21,936 bases of DNA, taken from contig JAUCBJ010009145.1 of assembly GCA_032718475.1 (NCBI GenBank), positions 64,001 through 85,936 on the forward strand, read 5' to 3'. The position numbers and the translations under genes were made by a program. The notes under the pieces are model-generated. The model was not told the origin of the DNA. It saw nothing but the letters and a program-made list of their open reading frames with translations, and searched no databases. Shown here one piece after another: positions 1-6,880 of the stretch. Within the stretch, counting starts at the first letter, position 1. Every line of letters begins with the position of its first letter. The stretch comes from Nemertoderma westbladi. Taxonomy: Eukaryota; Xenacoelomorpha; Nemertodermatida; Nemertodermatidae.

Positions 1-300
1 TCGTGTTTTCGGTTTTATTTTGAAGGCCAAGTCCTGGGAGTTCACCGTATGGAAAAACTTAACATCACAAAAAGATTCCTCGCCCTCGAATTATGGGGGG
101 TAGCCAAAATTTGGGCATAAAAAAGTTCAAGTCTAGTGGGTCAAAACTCAAGATCATGATCGCGAAAAGATCAGTATATTTAAAATCGAATCTAAGCATT
201 TTTCTAATAAACATTCATTGTAAGAAATGTGCAATGGTCTATTCTGAGTTGATTAAAAAAAAATTGGCTCGATCGGGCAACCAGTTCTCGAGATCAGCTT
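1..300. repeat. Diverged direct repeat, copy A
   Basis: This stretch matches the segment from about 467 in the same orientation, with an offset of about 466 bp. Shared landmarks include GTTTTCGGTTTTATTT, CAAGTCCTG, GTTCACCGTATG and CCTCGAATTA, followed by a G-run and AGCCAAAATTTG, then GATCATGATCGCGAAA. Copies differ by many substitutions and small indels, so the duplication is old. No open frame in it resembles a known protein. It could be part of an uncharacterised transposon or an old satellite; the left end of the window cuts it, so its true limits are unknown. Confidence 0.75.
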
Positions 301-466
301 CCTGATCATAAAAGATCGTGTTTTTCAGTTTTTCCCGATTTTCTCTAAAACTTTGTTTGAGACCCCCGATTTTTTTTTTACTAATTGACTTCTATTAAGA
401 AGGGGCAACTTTTGAGCATTTTAAAATTTTCAAAAAGCGATTTGATCAGGCCATGATCAGGAAAGA
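301..466. other. Spacer between repeat copies
   Basis: AT-rich sequence with a T-run near 370. Around 292-340 and 444-490 the motif GATC, then AAAGATC, then a T-rich stretch recurs, which suggests a smaller repeat nested inside the 466-bp period. No coding signal is seen. Confidence 0.5.
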
Positions 467-785
467 TCATGTTTTCGGTTTTATTTCGAAGACCAAGTCC
501 TGTGAGTTCACCGTATGAAAAAACTTAACATTACAAAAATATTCCTCACCCTCGAATTAGGGGGGGGTAGCCAAAATTTGACCATAAAAAAGTTCAATTC
601 TAGGGGGTCAAAAGATCATGATCGCGAAATGATCAGTTTTTTCGAAATTACTTCTGAGCAATTTGGGGCAAAACTTTCAAACTAAAAAACATTCACTGGA
701 GTGTTCTAAGTAGATTAAAAAAAATTTCGACTCAATAGGCCAACCGGTACCGGAGATATGGTCGTCCAAAGTCTGCTTCCGGTAA
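467..785. repeat. Diverged direct repeat, copy B
   Basis: Second copy of the 466-bp-period repeat. The match to copy A runs from the GTTTTCGG block through the GATCATGATCGCGAAA block (about 614-629) and on through a run of A after GATT, then CCAAC, GAGAT and GCTTCC near 775. After about 790 the similarity to copy A fades, and 790-1030 is AT-rich sequence with no recognised content. No gene is supported here. Confidence 0.72.
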
Positions 786-1769
786 TTCGAAAATATTTCG
801 AAAACCCTTGATCGAATTTTTTCCTTGAAAATATGTGAATGTACAGATAGTGGACTCGCATCTAACGATATATCACAATCCATATTTCGGATGATAGGTA
901 CCGGTGAAATCAGACTTTACCAAAAAAATTCAAATTTTAGCTACTCATGTCTGACTATCTCGAAAACTATAATAGGTATGGAAATACTTTCACTGCAAGA
1001 AATGTTCGCCTATCCAATGCGCTTCTAACTCTGTGCTCGGATTTTGCATAGTGTCAAAACCTACAACTTAACCCCCCCAGCGGAGGGAACGGAGTGACCG
1101 GAGCGCCAGTACTATCTTTCATTATTATGAAGTAATAAGGGCGGTGGGTGGGGTAGGTGGTGAACACTATTTATAGGGTGGAGGGAGGGTCTAGTATATT
1201 ACTTTAGGATATTTGATTTCTTTGCAATATAGTTTAGCTGCCTCAGTCTTATTTGTAATATGTTATACATTATACCAAATTATATCAAGTTTTAACATAC
1301 TACATTGTCTACCTGTAGGAGAAATATACAATGTAGGGCTCATAATATATTTATAAATAGATTTAGTATATTTACATTGTATAACAGAGTTAATTGATAC
1401 TAATGCGGTATTATACTAAAGACGCCGCTTTGATATATCTGATCAAATTGCAATTTCTTGTATATTATCTATTTCACTATCTTGGGTATATCATTCAATT
1501 TCTAAAACTATAATAATAAACATTTACTTCACTTCTTGTTTACTCTCATGGATATATTGATATAAAACACTTCAGTATAATATCTTATAGGGCCAAACGC
1601 AGATTAATCGGAATAATATGTTTAATTATTGTTACAATTGGCACATTGAAGTAAGTAGTACATGAGTTTGATAAAATAATTATGAATCTGTTTCTTATTC
1701 TACTTTGTCTATATGATTATGTTATATAATAATGTTACTTTATCACTTTGGTTTAAACCGATCTCCTTT

Positions 1770-1833
1770 ACTATTACTTACTACTTATACTACTACTACT
1801 ACTACTATTATTACTACTGCTACTGACTACTAC
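1770..1833. repeat. TAC/TACT microsatellite
   Basis: An imperfect run of TAC, TACT and TAT units, with the purest part at about 1790-1806 (CTACTACTACTACTAC). It is a simple-sequence repeat with interruptions and no coding signal. Confidence 0.85.
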
Positions 1834-1960
1834 AGAGTTATATTATAAGAGGATGGGGTTCGTGATTATTAGTTATTATACAAGTGCCCCTCGGCTATAG
1901 AGAGTCCACCCTCCGTTGCTTACTGGGTACAGAGGGCCAAGTAGAGTAAGAGGTGAAACC

Positions 1961-2119
1961 AATATCTGTGTGTATCAATCATATATTATTCTGCATTACT
2001 GATTTACCGGTCAGTTCATTAGTTACAGAGTTGCAGATGGGTCATAGTTTATGACTGTCACCGCCACCAATTAATATCTGTATTTTCTACTGTCATTCTG
2101 TATTACTGATATACCGATG
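1961..2119. repeat. Small diverged direct duplication
   Basis: Copy 1 is about 1961-2010 and copy 2 about 2073-2119, offset by about 110 bp. Both contain AATATCTGT, then a T-rich segment, then ATTCTG-ATTACTGAT followed two bases later by ACCG. The copies differ at several positions, which suggests an old local duplication or part of an unrecognised repeat. Confidence 0.6.
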
Positions 2120-2295
2120 CTTTGCTATTGTCAATCGAAACATTGATATTGAGAAACTCAAACTACATTGTTTTCCCCACCGTCCTTCGGCCAAAACGAC
2201 TATAGTGCAGCGGCCCAGCGAGATGGTGACGCGTACATATCTAACCCAGTCGGGATCTACGATCCCATAACAGCTAGTGTAAGATATAATTCAAA

Positions 2296-2969
2296 CTAAC
2301 CATTATCAGCGTGGTAATTTAATAGATCATCATAAATTGCATTCAGCTCTTCTTCAGAGAGAAAGCAACTGTAATATCGAGCATGGGCAATGTAGCCTGG
2401 AAATGTTTTGAATTGGGGGTGGTTAATAAGTTGACGTTGTCCCACATGCAGGTTCATCGTGCTATCCAATGCTGCTCTTTGGGTATTTGGAGTGTCAAAC
2501 ACCTTTCTTTTGTAATCTGCACTACCAACTCTTCGACTGTAAAGGAATGTTTGTTTATTAGTAGCACTCACACCAACCGCAACCAAATACCATTCATTGG
2601 GTGTGATGGCGTCAGGTAATACTTTTGAAGGAACCCCAGCGACCGATGGATTATATGTCAGTGAATCAGGGGTGTCCCACACCCAGAACATTGATCCAAT
2701 ATTTGTTGTTGTGAAATCATTAAACTCAAATATTGGACCAACTCCAGTCGTATTGATAAAGGCTGTCAGAGTAAGAGACTCAGAAGTTAGCTCAGTTGGA
2801 TCATGTGCGATTGATATGTAACCGTTAGTGAAGTCTATCGCTTGGTTTTCTACACCGCCAGGTCCAGGTCCATATCTTAAGGTTCCATCAATTACTCCAT
2901 GGAGATTTGGTAGTGCATTCTTTCCACCAGAATCTCTGCTCAAATGCCACCACCCATCATATTCACAAT
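2296..2969 (-). CDS. LamG-like (concanavalin-fold) domain exon
   Basis: The minus-strand frame encodes a LamG/Laminin_G_3-type beta-sandwich domain, which is usually extracellular and binds glycans or proteins. It opens with CEYDGWWHL, like the WWPL start of many LamG domains. It continues with a strand pair near IDFTNGYISIAH, a middle strand ITPNEWYLVAVGV, and the typical end FPGYIAHARYYSCFLSEEEL followed by AIYDD. An AG acceptor lies at 2971-2970 after a T-rich tract, so the exon probably starts at 2969 in phase 1; there is no convincing ATG, and the first possible start inside is TTG. A TAG stop sits at 2298-2296. A possible donor, G|GTTAGT, overlaps that stop, so this may be an internal phase 1-1 exon of 669 bp (2969-2301). 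No other exons of the gene are seen. The fold call is firm; ligand and gene identity are unknown. Confidence 0.8.
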
Positions 2970-2971
2970 CT
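2970..2971 (-). other. Splice acceptor of LamG exon
   Basis: On the minus strand the sequence reads CTTTAATTATATATTTTAG just before the LamG reading frame loses homology. The frame continues in the domain style (D-C-E-Y-D-G-W-W) right up to this AG, and upstream of it the sequence turns AT-rich and non-coding. This supports a phase 1 acceptor. The pyrimidine tract is T-rich but broken by A residues. Confidence 0.65.
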
Positions 2972-3156
2972 AAAATATATAATTAAAGAAGGTATATAAA
3001 AAAGGTATAAAATTGGTCTAGAATGTTATTTAATATAGGCCTATATTTTAATTTGATGAATTCAATTTTATTATATTTTACTTAAAATATTGTAAAACTA
3101 GTTAGTAAGAAAATACTCGCTACAATAAAAAAGTCACTGGTACAATAAGTTTTTAA
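2972..3156. other. AT-rich intron-like sequence
   Basis: Very AT-rich DNA upstream (on the minus strand) of the LamG exon. It contains the palindrome TATAGGCCTATA at 3034-3045. No coding or RNA gene is seen. Confidence 0.55.
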
Positions 3157-3514
3157 CTTAGTTTTGCACCATTGGGGTCTTAGTTTTGTACCATGAATGT
3201 CTTCGTTTTGTGACATGGGGGCTTTAGTTTTGTACCATGGGTTCTTAGTTTTGTACCATGGGGTGTCTTAGTTTTGTACCATTGCGGGTCTTACCTTTGT
3301 TCTTTGGGGGTCTTAGTTTTGTACCATGGGGAGTGTCTTAGCTTTATACCTTGGGGTGTATTAGTTTTGCACCATGAGGTTTAGTTTTGTACCATGGGTC
3401 TTAGTTTTGTTTGTACCATTGTTGTCTTAGTTTTGTACTAAAGGTGTCTTAATTTTGTAACTTATGGTCTTAGTTTTGTACCATATGGTCTTAGTTTTCT
3501 ACCATGGGTTCTTA
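3157..3514. repeat. 20-24 bp minisatellite (CTTAGTTTTGTACCATGGGG)
   Basis: About 16 imperfect head-to-tail copies of a unit close to CTTAGTTTTGTACCATGGGG, varying from about 18 to 25 bp because of indels in the G-rich part. The TTAGTTTTGTACCAT core is best kept; the G-run is the most variable. Several copies carry the CCATGG palindrome. Flanking sequence is not repetitive in this way. It ends at CTTA just before the Harbinger-like end, so the transposon appears to have inserted at the edge of, or within, the array. Confidence 0.9.
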
Positions 3515-3905
3515 AGCCTGGTTCACAATTAATGGGGAGATAAGCGATAAGAGTTAAGTGATAGACGATAATAGATTACGCGATTAGAGTTAAGCGATAG
3601 AAGATAAGAGATAGGTGAGAAGAGATATGCGATAGGCTATAAGAGATAGGCGAAATGCACAAGCTATTGCTGATCTCTTATTGCTTATCTCCTCAAATGT
3701 TCACAATTGGCTATAAGACATCCCAATCCTTGGTTCGCGATCCTCATTCTGCTTGTGTTTAGTGTAGTGCTACTGTAGGCCTACTGACTGTCTACTCAGT
3801 CATGGATAGACAGGTAGCCTTACTACTATTGATACGAAGACAGCGTTTGAGGAAAAGTAAGTGACGATTTTGGGTTAAACCACTTTTCCAAATTAGACGC
3901 ACAGC
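3512..3905 (+). mobile_element. PIF/Harbinger-like transposon left end (truncated)
   Basis: A TTA, the usual three-base target site of PIF/Harbinger elements, sits at 3512-3514. The element then begins AGCCTGGTTCACAATT and runs into subterminal repeats of the GCGATAAGAGTTAAGCGATAG kind to about 3655. An 18-bp inverted repeat (3536-3553 with 3675-3692, one mismatch) and a direct GTTCACAATT (3521-3530 and 3699-3708) lie inside. At 3802 an ATG opens a short basic N-terminus rich in R and K, a TGA follows at 3862-3864, and the next residues RFWVKPLFQIRRT resemble the start of Harbinger transposases. Homology stops near 3905. The right end and the catalytic domain are absent. The superfamily call rests on remembered family features and needs a database match. 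Confidence 0.6.
3802..3905 (+). pseudogene. Harbinger-like transposase N-terminus (broken)
   Basis: Only about 34 codons remain. The segment reads MDRQVALLLLIRRQRLRKSK, then an in-frame TGA (3862-3864), then RFWVKPLFQIRRT. A basic stretch followed by RFWV-P is common at the start of PIF/Harbinger nucleases. The DDE core would lie downstream and is missing: from about 3957 the sequence belongs to a LINE. The stop is followed by CG, as expected if a CGA codon decayed by C-to-T change at a CpG. It cannot make a working transposase. Confidence 0.5.
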
Positions 3906-3956
3906 ATTCTTAAAAATGCAGCTGCAATGCAGCATGCCGATCCTAGTAGTAGTAGT

Positions 3957-4650
3957 GCCATGGAAATACTTGCAAAAGCAGTGAGGCAGACGCCTGAAAT
4001 CAAGGGAATACATATAAAAAATGTGTATACCATAGTATGCAGATGATGAAACTTTTTTTTGAATGGAGAGGGAAGCTCGCTAGAGGCGCTAGTGCATTTA
4101 CTAGATTGCGTTTCCCTACTATCGGGGCTAACTTTAAATTTTATCGAATACATAAGTTTTTTGGATCAGGAGTAAAAAATATTGTCCAGAGAAAATTTGT
4201 CCTAATTTAAAGTTAAAGTGGCTGACGCCTAACGAGCCATTTAAAATCCTAGGTATCAAAATCTATCAAAATCTATCTATCAAAATCTGCACGGACCTAT
4301 CGCAGATTGAAAAACTAAATTTTATGGATTGTTTGGTAAAATCCAAAGCAGTTATCGACTTATGGTCTAAGCATAGGCTAACCTTATTAGGTAGGATTTG
4401 TATTGTCAAATCTTTAACTCTTCCAAAGTTTTCATATTTAATTTCTGGCTTGCATAATCCGCCAAGCTGCACAGTAGATGCGATCAATTCTCTAGTTAGT
4501 AATTCTATTTGGAACAAAAAGGCTCAAAAAATACGAAATAACATTTTGATAAATGCATGTAAATTTGGAGGTGCAAATCTAACCGACATCGTAACATACA
4601 TAGATACTCAAAAAAAAAATAAAGTGGATCTCTAAAATTCTGACACCAGT
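3957..4650 (+). pseudogene. L1/Tx1-like LINE ORF2: RT palm end and thumb
   Basis: A 5'-truncated non-LTR retrotransposon begins near 3957 with AMEILAKAVRQTPEIKGIHI, which in this family lies just ahead of the RT catalytic box. The box follows as YADDETFFLNG (YADD at 4036-4047), then LLSGLTLNF. A loss of about two bases just before YADD breaks the frame, and decay follows to about 4200. From about 4205 the typical post-RT region is readable: PFKILGIKI, then LWSKHRLTLLGRICIVKSL, then FGGANLTDI. At the 10-base A run (4610-4619) the frame shifts by one and the homology continues as IKWISKILTPVTAVW in another frame. The RT fingers and motif A region are absent. Confidence 0.85.
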
Positions 4651-4659
4651 AACAGCAGT

Positions 4660-5537
4660 ATGGAAAATGATGGCAGAAATTATTTTGGAGAAGAACTCGT
4701 ACAGCACTTGATTTGGTTTCAAAAGCTAGACCGATCTGACCTCATAAATTTAGTACATTTAAAAAACCACTTTTGGAGGGACGTTTTCGGCGCTTGGTGT
4801 AGGCTAAATTACGCTCACAATGGGACAGACGGCACTGAAGATTTCTACAGTGCTAGTTATGAAACTTTGTGGTTGAATTCCTCAATAAAAGTAGACAATA
4901 AGCCAATTTACTGGAATGAGTGGATAAACAAAGGGATACTTTTCTGTTACCAATTAATAAATAAAGATAAAAATTGCTTCAATACTTTTGAAGAGTTGAA
5001 AAACCAATAGTTCATACCTGGTAACCAATATTTTAATTTTATAAGTCTACTTGATGCGCTACAAATACAAATGAGAATGAATCTAAAAAAACAAATTCAG
5101 GGCCCCATGTTTTTAAAAGCGTGCCCATTATCTCAAAAGTAAAACCCGCAAAACCTGCCTATAAAATTATTAAATCGCAGAAAGTAGAAATTGACTACTC
5201 GTCAAGAGAAAAGTGAAACAGAGAGCTAGATACGGAAATTTCAGAGGACGAATATTTCAACACATCTAAACTAGTTACCAGGGAAATAAAATTGTGGAAT
5301 ATGCAATTCAAATTGTTAAAGAGAAGATTACCTAATAGATCTTTTTTATACCGTATTGGAATAGTAAGCAATAATTCCTGCTATTTTTGTAACGAAAGTG
5401 AAGAAACATACACCCATTTGTTCTGGGACTGTGACAAAGTGAAATCCATTTTAAACTTTTTAAACGGTCAAAACTATTCCGGTCTCACAACTGTAAGGAA
5501 ACCAACTAAAGTAATAATCAGTAATCACAACGGTTAA
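4660..5537 (+). pseudogene. LINE ORF2 C-terminal region with zinc motif
   Basis: This continues the LINE to its left after another frame change near 4670-4690. Positions 4660-5010 give a readable stretch ending YETLWLNSSIKVDNKPIYW, then WINKGILFCYQLI and FNTFEELK, a pattern usual in the C-terminal part of L1/Tx1-type ORF2 proteins. Positions 5011-5290 are broken by stops and frame changes, though short family-like fragments remain. Positions 5292-5537 hold the end domain, with LLKRRLPNRSFL and a C-x2-C-x8-H-x4-C motif (Cys codons from 5379 to 5432) matching the RT-associated zinc motif. Homology ends near 5537. There is no poly-A tail at this end, so the 3' end is probably missing. Confidence 0.85.
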
Positions 5538-5912
5538 ATCATCAACACATATTACATTAGCCCTACATTAGCGGCCTTAATACCCAATAGATACGCTCTA
5601 TTTACCCCCAATGTGCTTTCCCGCCCACTATTGGCTTGACCTGATTAATTGTCACCTCGCCACTCCCTGCTCCCGTTATCCCTTGTGCTAGCCTCACTGG
5701 CTTATGTTTCTCCCTCTGAGGTGGTTTGACCTAACACCTCTCTCTGTGGCTTGTGGTGTGTGTCGCCCCAGTTGGTTATGAGGTGAGATTATTATTGGTA
5801 ATCTCACATCGCCAACTATAAATGCCACTAATCCCATTTTCGGTGGGTAGTACACGGAATTTAATCCGCTTACAATATATATATGCTCTTACATTATATG
5901 CTGCTGTGTATT
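5538..5912. other. Non-coding stretch between LINE and LTR
   Basis: No protein-like frame. The left part is pyrimidine-rich (about 5640-5730). The clearest structure is the hairpin at 5770-5817. An AT dinucleotide run lies at about 5874-5884. It lies outside the candidate LTR, so it could be host DNA at the Gypsy insertion site or a remnant of a further repeat. Confidence 0.5.
5770..5817. other. Two-part inverted repeat (hairpin)
   Basis: AGTTGG (5770-5775) pairs with CCAACT (5812-5817), and GTGAGATTA (5783-5791) pairs with TAATCTCAC (5799-5807) around a seven-base loop. The two stems are separated by a small internal bulge with two further possible pairs. All 15 main pairs are perfect. It may be a cruciform, a folded RNA, or the ends of a tiny inverted-repeat element; nothing nearby shows its role. 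Confidence 0.7.
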
Positions 5913-6126
5913 TGTGGTTGGAGTAACGAAACGAAACGAAAGAAATTTCAATTTTGTATGGATATGGATATATCATACAAAATACCGTAGTGTCTACCTA
6001 CTAGAAAGTGTGTAATGTAGCCCTAGCTACCAGCAATCATCAGAGATCAGTACATTGAGCTGTAGGCCTATGACTGTATGAGTCTGAGTGTGTTGAGTAT
6101 GGGGCGAGCCATGCGGTATCACCACA
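5913..6126 (-). repeat. Candidate Ty3/Gypsy 3' LTR, 214 bp
   Basis: On the minus strand the sequence begins TGTGGTGATACC directly after a polypurine tract, as the first bases of a 3' LTR should. The only nearby partner end that repeats the terminus is ACTCCAACCACA, giving a TGTGGT...ACCACA inverted terminus of 6 bp and a length of 214 bp. The right edge (6126) is well supported by the polypurine tract; the left edge (5913) is inferred from the inverted ends. It contains GAAACGAAACGAAA-type short repeats near its left end. The second LTR, which would confirm it, is absent from the window. Confidence 0.65.
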
Positions 6127-6136
6127 CCCCCTTTCT
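6127..6136 (-). other. Polypurine tract of Gypsy element
   Basis: The minus strand reads AGAAAGGGGG immediately before the TGTGGT LTR start and 35 bp after the integrase stop. A polypurine tract in this place primes plus-strand DNA synthesis in LTR retrotransposons. Its position fixes the LTR edge at 6126. Confidence 0.8.
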
Positions 6137-6171
6137 AGCATTGACACCGTAGTGCTGGCAATGCTATCAGT

Positions 6172-6880
6172 CTATAGTCTGCGGGGTGGGCGTCTCACCC
6201 GCCGTGGGTAGCTGCGCCGCGGGGGCTCCACCTGAGTTTCGAGCTCTGGGCTCCACGTGACGGTGCGTGGTGGCCGCGGTGGTGGTGGCGCTGGGTCTGG
6301 AGCCAGCTGCGGTTCCAGTGGCGCCGAGGTGTCTGGCAATAGAAGGCGCCGGTTGCGGACCAGGGTGCGTCCCGAGGGTGTTCGAACCCTGTATTTGCGG
6401 TTGGGCGCAACTTCCACTACCACACCCGTGCGGTCCCAGCGCTTGGTGGTGGGGTGTTGTATGCGGACAGGTGTTCCCAGGGGAAGGGGTGTCAGGGCCT
6501 TGGTGCCCTGGTTGTAGTGCCTGACTTGCGCCGCCTGTAGTGAAGGGAGGACCTTGTCCAAGTGCGCCCGCATTGCCTGGTGGGTCGCCACGAATGCCGA
6601 GTGGTGCGTGGGAACCCGCGTCCGCGTTGGGTGGCCGAAGAGGATCTCGGCCGGTGACTTCCCATGCTCCCGAGGGGAGTTGCGGAGTTCCAGGAGCCCC
6701 TCCTGGAACTGCGGATTCGTTGTGGAGCCGCCGGTCTTGCTAAGGAGGCCCTTGATGGCCTTGACGGCGGACTCTGCAAGGCCGTTTCCCTGGGGGTATT
6801 CTGGTGATGACGTCACCGGGATTACCCCCCAGTCATGGAGGAAGTCGATGAAGGAGGCGGCGGTAAACTGAGTACCGCCT
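6172..6880 (-). pseudogene. Gypsy integrase core end and C-terminal domain
   Basis: Minus-strand frame carrying the second half of the integrase, displaced from the frame to its right by a one-base shift at about 6880-6883. True homology begins at GGTQFTAASFIDFLHDWGV (from about 6876). The third catalytic acidic residue is the E of QGNGLAES (6774-6772), about 35 residues after the place of the second Asp, as in DD35E integrases. A C-terminal module follows (RWDRTGVVVEV, then NRKYRVRTPSGRTLVRNRRL), similar to the GPY/F-type end of Ty3/Gypsy integrases, and then a proline- and arginine-rich tail. The frame is open up to 7062, but the part above 6885 is a shadow of the neighbouring frame. The stop lies 35 bp before the polypurine tract. 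Confidence 0.9.

Larger units (their letters stand above)
1031..2295. other. AT-rich non-coding stretch
   Basis: No frame here gives a convincing protein. Visible content: a GC-rich patch near 1073-1110 with GGAG-type repeats (GGAGGGAACGGAGTGACCGG); a G-rich stretch at about 1140-1195; a 9-bp inverted repeat CTACATTGT (1300-1308) and ACAATGTAG (1328-1336); a TAC microsatellite; a small direct duplication; and a moderately GC-rich patch at about 2176-2270. If the LamG exon to its right is terminal, the right part would be its 3' untranslated region, but I see no clear AATAAA on the minus strand close to the stop codon. Confidence 0.6.

Noticed and set aside
93-305. Short plus-strand frame in the left repeat
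   Set aside because: It lies in a diverged duplication, is not conserved as a frame in the second copy, and resembles no protein.
2383-2821. Plus-strand frames opposite the LamG exon
   Set aside because: The minus strand has a full LamG domain pattern and a splice acceptor; the plus-strand frames are low-quality shadows.
3792-4153. Minus-strand frames of 73 and 86 residues
   Set aside because: They are antisense to the Harbinger-like start and to the LINE YADD segment, with no support of their own.
5776-5976. Minus-strand 66-residue frame across the LTR edge
   Set aside because: It crosses the candidate LTR boundary and the hairpin region, with no recognisable protein features.
6011-6126. 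Alternative 116-bp LTR ending at a TGTAATG start
   Set aside because: It would give only TGT...ACA ends; the 5913 boundary gives a perfect 6-bp inverted terminus, so the longer model is preferred.
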